DNA from: Caulochytrium protostelioides
Taxonomy: Eukaryota > Chytridiomycota > Caulochytriomycetes > Caulochytriales > Caulochytriaceae
Assembly: GCA_003615045.1 (NCBI GenBank)
Contig: ML014175.1
Coordinates: forward strand, 1-64,000
Direction of reading: 5' to 3'
DNA: 64,000 nt
Under the pieces are notes generated by a model. It was not told where the DNA came from. It made no database searches and was given only the letters and a program-made list of their open reading frames with translations. Shown here in pieces: positions 1 through 10,089 of the stretch (position 1 is its first letter; every line of letters starts with the position of its first letter). The position numbers and the translations under genes were made by a program.

Positions 1-64
<64 letters not shown>
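1..64. repeat. (CGG)n trinucleotide array
   Basis: An essentially pure CGG run of about 21 units starts at the first base of the window, so its true length is unknown. It fades into imperfect GC-rich sequence by about base 80. No coding frame around it is supported by homology. Confidence 0.95.
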
Positions 65-66
<2 letters not shown>

Positions 67-2942
67 CGGCGGCGGGCGGGCGACCGTCAATGGCGGAGCG
101 GAGGCGCGGAAGGAGGGGGGACCGGCAGGGAGGCGGCAGCGGCGCTGCGCGAGGACCACAGCCGCCGCCGCCTCGAGCTATACGCGGTCACTCGGATGCG
201 CCGTCCAAAGGCATGGCATGGGCACGGCGCCGCGGGACCGACGACGCGACGGATGACTCAATGGATTGATTGATTGTTTTTTTTTTTTTTTTTTTCGCAT
301 CGAGGGAGACCACCGCATACTGGGCGGGACGGCGTGGCAGCGCGCGTGCGGTCCGCTGGCGGTCTGCGACTCCATCGCGTACAAGACGACGCCTTTCTGG
401 GACATCAGGCGTCAGGACAGCTGTTCGGATCGGGAGTTCGCTCGATCCGGTGCTCCTCATGTCTCAGCGATTCTCATCGCCACTGCGACGCCTGCGGAAA
501 CGGGCGCGAGGCGGCCGTTGCATCGCCGATCCAGGGGCAGGCCTGGGGTCGCGGGAGGCGATGTGCCCACCGCTGGTAGTATGACCTCGAACGTTGAGGA
601 TCCACAAATAGTTGATTGTGTATGAGTCATTCCCTCATTGTGCTGTTGAGCATGATGCATGGCTCAGAACACCCCCCGCGGGCCGCAAAGATGACCATCG
701 CGATGGCAACGAGCATGAGAAGCCCTTTTTTCAAGGACACCAAAACGAAAGGCGTCACCCAGTGCGTCAGGAACGGGCTATCGTCTGCGAACCATATGCG
801 AAGCAACCCGTGTGAGGCATCACCGCGAGATCCTACGATACTATTGATACTTGGAGTAGTCATGCCTCCCTGCATTCGCTGATGTAATGAGGATGTGTCG
901 TCAAGGCGTCAAGACTAAACAGCACGACAAGGGTGTTTTGAATTTTCAAACGGCCGCCTCCCCTGACGGCGCTTCTGTTTGGTGCTCAACGGGCATGAAA
1001 GCGATTACGGCTGACCCGTCACGGAGACCCGGCGGCACTCCGGCAGGATCACATTTCAACCGCCGCCTTGGCTCGGGGTTCCTCGTGTCAGACTGACCCG
1101 CGTCATGACGCCCTGAGCAGTCCTTGAAAGCATGACACAGCGGTTTGGCGATGCGATAAGTGCGCATGTCAGCGATGCGAGCGGCCGACTCGTGTCCTTG
1201 GCTGACTCATGGCTGGATACTGGCTGATTCATCGTTGTTGTTCTCATGCCGACCGCCCCGCACCACCCCGTCCTGGTTCAGAGCAGGCTGCTCCCCCGCG
1301 GGTGTGTCCGATGCAACGCGCCCATCGAAGGCGCGCACGATCGCCCGCATCGATCGAACGAACGCTCGGGCACCTGGAAGCGCCCCTCCCGAGGTGCTGT
1401 GATCGTTGCTCCACCTTCTGCTGGTCGTGCCGATCCATGCAGGACGACGCGATGGCCAACCCTTGATGGCCGAACGGCCTGCGAGGGACGGCAGAACGGC
1501 GCAGCACGTCGTGGGAGGCCCGGCGACGGTATGGATCACCTTTGGCGCGTTGAGTTTCATGCGCAGCGCCGCTTCCGCTCGCCGCCCATGTGTCAGGGGA
1601 GCAACGCGGGCCACGGCAACGATCGCGATAGCGGCGTCGACGCCAGAGCAGCAGCCCCCGCGCAGTCCTGATTTCGCCAGTCCCCTCGGTGGCGCAGCAG
1701 CTGCTGACACAGCGTCCTCGCCGACGCCACAACACGGAGCGGAACAATGGGACGGGGCGCATACCATGGACCAAGGACCACATGCATGCGGCGGGTGCTG
1801 CGGGTCGGTCCGAGCCCGAGGCCCCAGATGATCCAGCCCGCCTTCCGTGGGTCGTTGATGCGTCCGCCCAGACGGCTCGCCTCACCCGGCTGGCCCTCCG
1901 AGGCTAGCCTCCTCCTGGGAGAGCATGCCGCGCAGGGCGACGCGCGGCGAAGGCGGCGCCCAGCGGCGGCCCGGCATGGACCTTGTTCGCTGCCCGAAAC
2001 GCGCGGGCGACTGCAACCGGCAACGCATGCGTCTGCCGCGCGATGACCTCCGGCGCCTCCGTCACTGGATGGACGACGCCCGCCTTTTCCTGAGCACCAG
2101 CTTTGATGGCGGTGGCGATGTTTCTGCGGATCGTGCATGGAGCGGCATCAAGGGCCGGGCCCGATTGAGGCGATCCACGGCGCACAGCAAAGCCAAGCTT
2201 CACGAAGGCCGGCCCGAGGCGAAACCCAGCAAAGCGAGGCCCAACGAAGCGAGGCGCCGCGAATCAAGGCGGCGCGATGCGAAGCAAGGCCTGGGAATGG
2301 GGCGTGGCGACAAGGCGGAGGATCGGCTGGGGTGGGACGGCCACGTGGTAGACGCCGGTGGCCATGGTGCGGCTGCGCGGCGAGTCAGCGAGCCATGGAG
2401 CGCGAGAGCGTTAGCAAACGCTCTTGCCGATCACGGGCTCCCCCACGGCGCGAGATGGGTGCTGGAGCTGGGGAACCTGAGCCGGCAGACCCGCCGCTCA
2501 CCTCGTGCATGAAGCCCGCAGCGACCTTCAAAAGAATATCGCCTGTTTCCGATCGGGTGCGACATTTGGATGCGGCTGCGTCAGCGCAACCGCATCGAAT
2601 CCGCAGACGGGGCATCAGTGATCTGCGGCGTATGACATGGCGGCAGATATATGGCGATGGTCGGTCCCGGCCCATCTTTCCTCCTTCGTATCGCTGGTGC
2701 TCATCAGGATTTAGGGTACGCGTAAGCTGGTTTGAAGCGACGGCTTCCCTTTAATATTTTCCTGAATCATCGCTATCCTCTGCTTTCCGTGCCGTCTCGA
2801 TCCGATTCGCCTCCGGCTCTGCCGCGCCCTTCAAACTCGCCCTCGTCCTCATTGCCGGGCCGGTGCCGTGCTCCGCTCCGCTGCGCCGGTGAAGCTGCTG
2901 TTTTCTGCGCTCCCCGCGCCGCGACCGTCCTTGCTGCCCGCC
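65..2942. other. Gene-poor stretch upstream of the G-alpha gene
   Basis: I see no recognisable gene in these 2.9 kb. The open frames here are GC-driven, overlap on both strands and show no family motif. A 19-base poly-T tract lies at 277-295. At about 2190-2290 a short degenerate repeat built on AAGCGAGGC recurs several times. The last few hundred bases should contain the 5' UTR and promoter of the G-alpha gene. Confidence 0.6.
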
Positions 2943-4010
2943 ATGGGGGGCTGTGCAAGCGTCGACGACCAGGATGGCAAGCGGGCCAACGACGCGATCG
3001 AGTCGCAACTCAAAAAGGACCGCAAGGCGCTGCGCAACGAGGTCAAGATGCTGCTGCTCGGCGCGGGCGAGTCCGGCAAGTCGACGATCCTCAAGCAGAT
3101 GAAGCTCATCAACGATACCGGCTACTCCGAAGAGGAGCGCGAGGCCTTCCGCGAGATTGTGTTCTCCAATATCGTGCAGAGCATGCGCATCATCCTCGAG
3201 GCGATGGGGGTGATGGGCATTGCGCTGGAGCACCCCGACGCGAACGGGGTGCACCGCAGCATCGTGCTCGACCTGCCGCCGCAGCTGGAGGCGGATGTGC
3301 TGCCGTCGGACGTGGCGGCGGCGATCCGTGCCTTGTGGAAGGACGCGGGCGTGCAGGCGTGCGCGGCGCGATCGCGCGAGTACCAGCTGAACGACTCGGC
3401 GCGGTACTACTTTGATGACCTCGAGCGCATCGCCGACGCCGCGTACGTGCCGACCGACCAGGACGTGCTGCGTTCGCGCGTCAAGACAACGGGCATCACC
3501 GAAAGCACGTTCCACGTGGGCGACCTCGTCTACAAGATGTACGATGTCGGCGGGCAGCGCTCCGAGCGCAAGAAGTGGATCCACTGCTTCGAGGACGTGA
3601 CGGCGATCATCTTCATGGTCGCGATCAGCGAGTATGACCAGGTCCTCGTGGAGGACGAGACGGTCAACCGTATGCAGGAGGCGCTGACCCTCTTTGATTC
3701 GATCTGCAACTCGCGGTGGTTCGTCAAGACGAGCATCATCCTGTTCCTCAACAAGATCGATCTGTTCAGGACGAAGTTGCCGCTGTCGCCGCTGAGCAAG
3801 TACTTCCCGGACTACACGGGCCCGGATGACAGCTACGACGAGGCGTGCGAGTACGTGATGAATCGCTTCGTCAGTTTGAACCAGTCAGACCAGAAACAGG
3901 TCTACTCGCACTTCACGTGCGCGACCGACACGACGCAGATCCGCTTCGTGATGGCCGCCATCAACGATATCATTATCCAGGCCAACCTGCGCGAGTCGGG
4001 GCTGATGTAG
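2943..4010 (+). CDS. Heterotrimeric G protein alpha subunit
   Basis: The 355-residue product is full length for a G-alpha. This GTPase sits on the inner plasma membrane and relays signals from seven-transmembrane receptors. All guanine-nucleotide motifs are visible: P-loop GAGESGKST (about residues 40-48), the switch I Arg/Thr (about R179 and T182), switch II DVGGQ with its catalytic Gln (about 201-205), NKID (about 270-273) and TCAT (about 325-328). The start at 2943 gives an N-terminus MGGCAS, with Gly2 for myristoylation and Cys4 for palmitoylation; a longer in-frame start at 2868 would bury these lipid sites. The protein ends SGLM with Ser rather than Cys at position -4, so the pertussis-toxin ADP-ribosylation site of Gi-type subunits is absent. 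Single exon. The fungal subgroup is not assigned. Confidence 0.95.
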   Translation: MGGCASVDDQDGKRANDAIESQLKKDRKALRNEVKMLLLGAGESGKSTILKQMKLINDTGYSEEEREAFREIVFSNIVQSMRIILEAMGVMGIALEHPDANGVHRSIVLDLPPQLEADVLPSDVAAAIRALWKDAGVQACAARSREYQLNDSARYYFDDLERIADAAYVPTDQDVLRSRVKTTGITESTFHVGDLVYKMYDVGGQRSERKKWIHCFEDVTAIIFMVAISEYDQVLVEDETVNRMQEALTLFDSICNSRWFVKTSIILFLNKIDLFRTKLPLSPLSKYFPDYTGPDDSYDEACEYVMNRFVSLNQSDQKQVYSHFTCATDTTQIRFVMAAINDIIIQANLRESGLM

Positions 4011-4414
4011 CTGCACGGTGGTGACGCCCCTGCCTCTCATTCATTTCTTTTTCACCCGCTGATGCACCCGATAGGATGGGATATGCTGGAGCTTCCGCTG
4101 ATCCCACACCCAATTCTGCCAAAACTCCCCTTATATCCTTTAACTTATGCGGATGGCGATCCATCACATGATGACAGCCCAGATGTCGGCCTCATTGTCC
4201 TTTGCTTTCTGCCCGCGTGTGGCGGCGGATGAGGTCGCGTGGGGATGCCTTTATCAGATGACATGACTGAAGTTTCTTAAATCGTATATACAATGGGGGA
4301 TCGAGCAACCTTGGCCTCGCAACATGGGCTGCGTACCTGAGCCCATTGGTTCTATTAGATGAACCGCTGGGCCCCCAGGCGCTTTAGAAAGAACCTGGGG
4401 CCGAACGATTGTTC
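4011..4414. other. Convergent intergenic region
   Basis: These 0.4 kb separate the 3' ends of the G-alpha gene (+) and the uL24m gene (-). They are AT-richer than the flanking coding sequence and should hold both 3' UTRs and polyadenylation sites. I see nothing else. Confidence 0.6.
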
Positions 4415-5011
4415 TTAGAGCACCTGAGGCAAACGGTTCTTGCGTTCGAGACGAACCGCCTCGTTCCAGAAGGACTGCGGGAAGGGCGACTGTCCGATGG
4501 AAGGCTGCCACGTGACAGCCGCCATCGCGGCGATCGGAGTGTCGAGCTTGCCCGGCTTCAGCGCGAGATACTTCTTGTTCTGGAGCTGCGTATACGACGG
4601 AACCGGCAGCGAGCCGCCGTCCTCGAAAACGCGGTACTGCCGCCACTGGCCCATGTAGTCCTGCTGCCACTGCAGCGTGGCGACGCCCGGCTGCCCGGTC
4701 GCGGGGTTCACGAGCTGCAGATCGCGCAGCGGGACAAAGCCCTCCTGCAGGCCCTCCGAGCCCTCGAAGATGCCTTCGATGGGGCGCACGCGCTTCTTGT
4801 TCATGCGGATGCCGGAGATGCGCACGCCGTTCTTGTCGTGGAAGCACTCCAGCACCTCGGCGGGCGGCATGTGCGCGTCCTTGCCGGACACGATCTTGAC
4901 CTGGTCGCCCGGAAACACGGTCCACTGCTCTTTCGGGACCAGCAGCTTCGGGTTCATCCCGCGCCGCGGCTTCCGGCGGCTGAACTCGCGGAAGAGCTTG
5001 CGGACAACCAT
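4415..5011 (-). CDS. MRPL24: Mitochondrial large-subunit ribosomal protein uL24m
   Basis: This 198-residue basic protein matches mitochondrial uL24 (MRPL24 in animals, MRPL40 in yeast), which binds 23S-like rRNA early in large-subunit assembly. The KOW-type segment is clear near residues 30-65: WTVFPGDQVKIVSGKD, followed by a conserved basic stretch with MNKKRVRPIEG. The downstream V-P-L-R-D-L-Q-L-V-N segment, leading into a C-terminal extension, is typical of the organellar form. The N-terminus MVVRKLFREFSRRK is Arg-rich and lacks acidic residues at its start, fitting a matrix-targeting signal. Single exon, divergent from the CARM1 gene. Confidence 0.88.
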   Translation of the reverse strand: MVVRKLFREFSRRKPRRGMNPKLLVPKEQWTVFPGDQVKIVSGKDAHMPPAEVLECFHDKNGVRISGIRMNKKRVRPIEGIFEGSEGLQEGFVPLRDLQLVNPATGQPGVATLQWQQDYMGQWRQYRVFEDGGSLPVPSYTQLQNKKYLALKPGKLDTPIAAMAAVTWQPSIGQSPFPQSFWNEAVRLERKNRLPQVL

Positions 5012-5988
5012 CGTGTGTGGCGCCTCGGTGGCGATCGGTGGTCCGGGGAGGCAAGGAAGGTGTCGGTCTTGACGGCCGTTGCCCAGGGAAACGTGAGTTC
5101 AGGCAGGCGGGTCGGCCAGTGAGTCAGGAAGCACGCGACTTCAGTAGTGGTGTTGGTATGATAACGATACCGGTGTCGGCACAGGGCTATTGGCTATCCG
5201 CACAGGTTCGATTGGCGTCCCAATGGGAGGGTCGGAGTTTGGGAGAAGTCAAGCACGCCAGACAGGCGGCCTGCGGTCCCGTACTTGGATACGACCGTCT
5301 TCAGTGCCATCAGCGGCGGGCTGGTGGTGTGTTCAAGGGGTTGCTGACACGGCTGATGGAACCACGCACCACGTGCTGGCCTCGAGAGAAGGCGACGCGG
5401 CGGCGTGTCCGTCCGTCCGACGCAGCCGCGCGCAGCACCGAGTATGGTCGCGGCCGGGGCGGCCGGGGCCCGGCGCCGCGAGCCTGTGGCGCAACAGTCC
5501 GCCCTATTGCCCGCCGCCAAGCCTGCTAGCACCCCCGCTTCTCGGGGTGCGATGGCGCGGCGATGCCGCCGAGGACGCCGAGCACACTGCCCGAGCACGC
5601 CGCCGCTCGACCCTGCGCCTGCTGCGCGCCGTGCCGTTGTCTCACTTTCCACGCGGGCGCCAACACGCGCGTCGGCCATGGGGACACCGCGGCGGTGACA
5701 GCGGCGGCAGCGGCGGCCGTCTCCGATGCGAGGCGACAGCATGCGATACCATCCGATGCGGTCCTCGCCGCCATCAAGACGGTCCTGCTTTCTGCGATCG
5801 TGGCGGCCGCCATGGGCGCCGTGGACGCTGCATCGCCAACGTCGACGTCGACGTCGACGTCGCGGCCGTCCCTTCCCATGATCGCCGCCGAGAACTTGGC
5901 GTGCGCCAGTCCACGGCACCATCCCGTCCTTCCCGCCGCCCTGGTTTCCCATATCCTTCCTCCCCTACGCCGTGGGTGCTCGAGAACG
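5012..5988. promoter_or_regulatory. Divergent intergenic region, uL24m / CARM1
   Basis: About 1 kb lies between the start codons of uL24m (-) and the methyltransferase (+) and must hold both promoters. Open reading continues upstream of the chosen CARM1 start back to an ATG at 5563. That part encodes Ala/Thr/Ser-rich sequence without family similarity, including a short GTCGAC-type repeat near 5838-5862. I treat it as probable 5' UTR or an alternative N-terminus. No discrete promoter motif is called. Confidence 0.5.
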
Positions 5989-7563
5989 ATGGCGGCGCAT
6001 GGTGATGGCGGCGGCGGCGCCGCCATGGATACCCTGATGGCCGCCGTGGACCCGATAGCCGACCGCACGGCCTCCGGGCCCGCCGCTGCTGACGCAGAGA
6101 CGGAGCCGGTCGACGACAAGGACCGAGCATACTTCGGGTACTACGCGCAGTTCGCGCACCAGCAGAACATGCTGCAGGACGCGGTCCGCACCAGCGCATA
6201 CTTCCACGCGCTGGCCATGAACGGCGACCGCCTCGCGGGCCGGCGCGTGATGGATCTCGGCGCTGGGAGCGGCATCCTCTCCTACTTTGCCGTCCGGCAG
6301 GGCGCCGCGCACGTCTGGGCCGTCGAGGCCAGCGGTATGGCCCGGCAGATCCAGCGGATGGTCGATGCCGCCGCCGCCTCTGCCTCTGCCGCGGGAGCAT
6401 TGACGGACGCCGCTACGGACGCCGCCGCCGCCGCCGATGAGACGGCCACGGATGCGCCGTCGCCATCGCCGTCGCCGTCGTCCCCGTCCACCGCGCCGAA
6501 CGCTTGGCTCGCCGGCCGCATCACGGTCGTGAACGCGCTGATCGAGCGGTGGGTCCCGCCGAGCCCCGACTTCCGCGTGGACGTGCTCATCTCGGAGCCG
6601 ATCGGCGTGCTGGTGCTGCACGAGCGGATGTGCGAGTCGTTCCTGGTCGCGCGCGACCGTTTCCTCGCGCCTGGCGGCGCGATGATCCCGAACGCGAGCA
6701 CCATCCGGCTCGCGCCGTTTACGGACGCGCCGCTGTGGACGCAGACGGCGGCCAAGCTCGCGTTCTGGCAGGCGCGCGACTTCTACGGGATCGACCTCGC
6801 GCCGCTCGCGCCGCACGCGATGGACGAAGTCTTCGAGCAGCCCGTCGTCGGCTGCTTCGACCCGCGCATCCTCATGGCCGCGCCATGCAGCCACGTGATC
6901 GACTTCACCACCATCACGCTCGAGGCGATCCGCGACATCACGATCCCGGTCGAGTATACCATGCAGTATACGGGGATCCTCCACGGCCTCGCCGGCTGGT
7001 TCGATGTCGACCTCGCGGGCGTCACGCTCTCCACGGCGCCCGCCGAGCCCAAGACCCACTGGCAGCAGATCCGCTTTCTCCTGAAGGAGCCGCTCGCCGT
7101 CAACATGGGCCAGCGCCTCGTCGGCTGGGTCCGCCTCACCGCCAACGCGCTGCGCTCCTACGACGTGGCGCTCGACCTGCTGGTCTGCGACGCCGAGACC
7201 CCGGACGCCGCCGCGCAGGCTCGCGCCGTCGTCATGGCCTCCTGCCGGCGTCCGTCGGCGCCGGCGTCCACGGCCACGGGCGCCGCCGCGGCGGCGCCGT
7301 TCCCCGACCCGGGCATGGACGGCCCCCGCCGGCCCGCGACCCGACGCCAGGGCGTCTGGGGCCTCCACCAGCAGATCTGGTTCGAGTCGCCGCCCATGGA
7401 CTACACGCGGTCCGAGTACTTGGCGCTGTACACGCCCGCCGAGCTGTGGGCGCAGCAGCAGCAGCAGCCGCCGCCATCGTCGTCCACCGCGGCCGCCGCT
7501 GCCGCAGGCGGCGCGGGTCTCCCGGCGACGCTGGCCGGCACGGCCATCGGGAACGCTGCATGA
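5989..7563 (+). CDS. CARM1: Protein arginine methyltransferase, CARM1/PRMT4 type
   Basis: A 524-residue type I arginine methyltransferase is predicted, transferring methyl groups from S-adenosylmethionine to Arg in histones and RNA-processing or transcription proteins. Visible motifs are the YFxYY entry helix (DRAYFGYYAQF), motif I VMDLGAGSG (about residue 87), post-I AVEAS, the double-E loop SEPIGVLVLHERMCE (about 202-216) and the THW loop (about 356). The segments around FTDAPLW, FDPRILMA, HGLAGWFDV and LSTAP are diagnostic of CARM1 rather than PRMT1. A roughly 50-residue Ala/Asp/Pro-Ser insertion (about 125-172) interrupts the Rossmann core between the post-I helix and the next strand. The C-terminus is Gln/Ala-rich. 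The start is uncertain: 5989 is chosen because similarity begins shortly after it; 5563 and 6025 are alternatives. Confidence 0.9.
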   Translation: MAAHGDGGGGAAMDTLMAAVDPIADRTASGPAAADAETEPVDDKDRAYFGYYAQFAHQQNMLQDAVRTSAYFHALAMNGDRLAGRRVMDLGAGSGILSYFAVRQGAAHVWAVEASGMARQIQRMVDAAAASASAAGALTDAATDAAAAADETATDAPSPSPSPSSPSTAPNAWLAGRITVVNALIERWVPPSPDFRVDVLISEPIGVLVLHERMCESFLVARDRFLAPGGAMIPNASTIRLAPFTDAPLWTQTAAKLAFWQARDFYGIDLAPLAPHAMDEVFEQPVVGCFDPRILMAAPCSHVIDFTTITLEAIRDITIPVEYTMQYTGILHGLAGWFDVDLAGVTLSTAPAEPKTHWQQIRFLLKEPLAVNMGQRLVGWVRLTANALRSYDVALDLLVCDAETPDAAAQARAVVMASCRRPSAPASTATGAAAAAPFPDPGMDGPRRPATRRQGVWGLHQQIWFESPPMDYTRSEYLALYTPAELWAQQQQQPPPSSSTAAAAAAGGAGLPATLAGTAIGNAA

Positions 7564-7613
7564 TGGCATGCCACTCTCTCTATTTAACAAGCGGATCTAC
7601 CGAGGACTGTTTC

Positions 7614-9470
7614 TCATGGCGCGGCGCCGCTTTCCGCGGGAGCGACTGTTGTTGTCTTCCCCGCAGGGGCCGCGTTCGCTTCCGCCTGGCGGTCGACATC
7701 AGCCTCAGCGTCAGCAGTCGCCACGGGCGTGACGGCCGGGCCCTTGCCTTCAGCCTGAGCATCGCTTTCGGCCTTGGCGTCTTTTTTCGCTGGTTGATCG
7801 GGGTCGACGTCGACCGGAGCCGGGCGCGTCCACGCGACGGCGGCGTCGACCAGCGGCCGCAGCATGTCGCGGACCGCGGGCAACACCGGTGGCAGCGCCG
7901 GGTCAGCGACCCACGCGGCCAGCGGGGCCCAGTCGGCCGCGACGTGCCGCAGCAGCGCCGCGTACAGCACATGCGTCCGCAGCTGCACGGCGCCGCTGAG
8001 GCCGTCGAACGCGCCGCCCGCGCCGTCGAGGAGGTCGCCGCAGCGCCGCGCGTCCGCGAGCCACGTGGCCGCCGCGGCCGAGACGCGGAGGTGCCGGCGC
8101 GCCGCGGACGGGTTGAGCGCCGCGGCGAGGTCGGGCGCCGGCGGCGCCGTGGACGCCAGCGCGAGCCACGTGAGCGCGGCCAGGAGCGGCGCAGCGGGAC
8201 GGTGCGCATCCCACGCCGTGCGGCACGCCGGGCCGTGGGCGGCGCGCCCGCACGGGCGCGGGTCGGCCGCGGTGAGGACCCATGGGGTGCCCAGCGGCGG
8301 CTCGGGCGGCGTGGCTTTAAAGGACCGACGCCCGCCGTCGTCAGTAACGGTCGTGGCCGCAGCAGCAGCCGCAGCAGCCGCAGCGGCGACAGCAGTGGCG
8401 GTGGAGCGTTCGTCCATGACGGCGGTCACGAGGGTCTTCCATGCGGACGCGAGCGGTAGCTCGATGGGATAGGCGGCGCGGTCCGACGGGATGAATCCAT
8501 ACTCGGTGAGGAAGGTCAGGAGGCCGTGGCGGCCGTAGGGGAGGAAGACGGGGTCGCCGGCGGCAAACGGCGTGTTGAGCGCGAGCTCGAAGCCGCGGCG
8601 CTCGTCGGTAACGCCGGACGTGGGGCGTGGGCCGTTGGCGTGGTTGAGCAGATCGAGCAGCGGCACCATCGCGATCGTCGGCCACTGGTGGCGCTCCCGC
8701 GGCGACGCGGCGAGCTGCGCGAGGACCGCATCGGAGCGATACGTGATGCAGCGCGTATTGACGGTGACCCACGCCCACTGAAAGTCGCGGATCGTGGGCG
8801 GACGGGAAACCGTCGGGCCGCCGTCGCCGTCGCCGTCGCCGTCGCGGACGCCGTCACCGCGTCGGCGGGTCATGCGCTGCCACTCGGAACCCGTGAGCAC
8901 CGGCTCGAGGCGGACCCACGCATCGGTGAGCGCGTCGCGTTGCCGCTCGACCGCCTCGGCCAGCGCCGCGGGCAGCCGCCGGCGCAGCGGGGGCGGGAAG
9001 CAGACGGGGACGGTCGGGTACGCCGCCGGCAGCATCGCCAAGTATGGCTTCCAGAACGAGTCCGCGCGGCTCCGCTCGGCCAGCAGCGCGACGGCCAACA
9101 TCGCCTGCTCCGGGAGCGCGGCGGCGCCGGCGTCGCCCCACGCGCGCGCCAGCGGGCCCGGGTGCCACGACGCGTGCTGCCGCAGCGCGTCGACGGTCAG
9201 CAGCAGCGGCCGCGGGACGGCGAACAGCCGCGCGTCGGCGGCGATGGCGCGCCGCGCCACCAGGCCCCGTCCGCCCGCGCCCGGCACGGCGTCACAGATC
9301 GCCACCACCTCGAGGGCCTCCGCCATGCCGTTCGCGCGTAGCCAGGCCTCAAAGGCCGCGGTGGCCGCCGCGGTGGCCGCCGTGGGCGGCGTCGATGGCG
9401 TCGATGGCGTGGAAGGCATCGACGGCGCGGCCGCGGCCGCAGGCGGCGTGGACCGCGTTTTCTCGGGCAT
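7614..9470 (-). CDS. SET-domain protein lysine methyltransferase (SETD/RKM-like)
   Basis: The 618-residue product has the architecture of the split-SET family that includes SETD3, SETD4, RKM enzymes and plant Rubisco large-subunit methyltransferase. These enzymes methylate non-histone lysines (SETD3 methylates a histidine). An N-terminal SET part (GRGLVARRAIAAD, about residue 60) is followed by an insert. The catalytic half has MVPLLDLLNHA (about 267-277), whose Asn-His contacts the cofactor, then FAAGDPVFLPYG (about 300-312) and LTEYGF. A low-complexity, Ala-rich C-terminal region occupies the place of the Rubisco-substrate-binding-like domain. The substrate cannot be told from sequence. The start at 9470 is chosen over 9716 because the extra 82 residues look like translated 5' UTR. 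Its stop lies 50 bp from the CARM1 stop, so the 3' UTRs probably overlap. Confidence 0.82.
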   Translation of the reverse strand: MPEKTRSTPPAAAAAPSMPSTPSTPSTPPTAATAAATAAFEAWLRANGMAEALEVVAICDAVPGAGGRGLVARRAIAADARLFAVPRPLLLTVDALRQHASWHPGPLARAWGDAGAAALPEQAMLAVALLAERSRADSFWKPYLAMLPAAYPTVPVCFPPPLRRRLPAALAEAVERQRDALTDAWVRLEPVLTGSEWQRMTRRRGDGVRDGDGDGDGGPTVSRPPTIRDFQWAWVTVNTRCITYRSDAVLAQLAASPRERHQWPTIAMVPLLDLLNHANGPRPTSGVTDERRGFELALNTPFAAGDPVFLPYGRHGLLTFLTEYGFIPSDRAAYPIELPLASAWKTLVTAVMDERSTATAVAAAAAAAAAAATTVTDDGGRRSFKATPPEPPLGTPWVLTAADPRPCGRAAHGPACRTAWDAHRPAAPLLAALTWLALASTAPPAPDLAAALNPSAARRHLRVSAAAATWLADARRCGDLLDGAGGAFDGLSGAVQLRTHVLYAALLRHVAADWAPLAAWVADPALPPVLPAVRDMLRPLVDAAVAWTRPAPVDVDPDQPAKKDAKAESDAQAEGKGPAVTPVATADAEADVDRQAEANAAPAGKTTTVAPAESGAAP

Positions 9471-9834
9471 CCTGTAGGGAGGGAGGAGGGGCAAGGAACC
9501 CAGGGCAGGCGCCGGCGTCGTGAACCAGGGAGCGGGCAGATGGACGGGGTCGGCGACGGCGCGATCGGCAGGAGGGCGTGCATGCGTCTCTCGTGGCGGT
9601 GCCGCCGCGGCAGCCAGAGCGACGGTCGCGGCGGCGTGGTCTTGAGCGCGGCGATGATCCGTCGGCTCGCCGAGCGAACTCCGACGGCGGCGCGGGGTGC
9701 AGGCGGCGTCGCACATCGCCGGGGCGCGCGTGGCTTGCCGGCGGCGGCGCGCGGAACGAAGGCGACGGCGGCGTGGACGGCGTGGACGGCGTGGACGGCG
9801 GCGGCGTGGACCCCTTTATCCCAGCAGCAGCCGT

Positions 9835-9874
<40 letters not shown>

Positions 9875-10089
9875 GTAGCAGGCCATCACCGCCATACAGC
9901 AGCGGCTCGCTAGCGCGGTCAGGCACCGGCCGCTGCGACGGGTAGGGCGGTCCGATCAGCCCAAATGACGCCGCCGCCACCGGCTCTCCTGTCTCCGATC
10001 GCACCGCTAGGCGCCCTTGTCCGCTCCCCTGATCCGAAACGCGCCTCCACACCGACCGACCGCCCGTTTCGGCACGCGCCGCGACAGCC
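9471..10089. promoter_or_regulatory. Divergent promoter region, SET methyltransferase / CIAO1
   Basis: This 0.6-kb interval separates two divergent start codons and should drive both genes. It contains a nine-base GGCGTGGAC tandem repeat (about 9771-9810) and a CAG array (about 9835-9873), both probably within a 5' UTR or the promoter. No TATA element is evident. Confidence 0.5.
9835..9873. repeat. (CAG)n microsatellite
   Basis: About 12-13 uninterrupted AGC/CAG units, flanked on both sides by the same variant CCGTAG interruption. It lies in the divergent region upstream of CIAO1 and the SET methyltransferase, about 215 bp from the CIAO1 start codon. Confidence 0.9.

Noticed and set aside
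1-64. CRISPR array or telomere at the left edge
   Set aside because: It is a plain CGG trinucleotide run without spacers and without a TTAGGG-type unit.
178-2754. Several 60-205 codon frames at the left end
   Set aside because: They overlap on both strands and lack motifs; none is better than chance in GC-rich DNA.
5190-5260. Possible tRNA around a GGTTCGATT sequence
   Set aside because: No matching A box, acceptor stem or cloverleaf can be drawn around it. No convincing tRNA or rRNA gene was found anywhere in the window.
5965-7590. A 541-codon minus-strand frame opposite CARM1
   Set aside because: The plus strand carries a complete methyltransferase domain; the antisense frame shows only Arg/Gly/Val-rich sequence.
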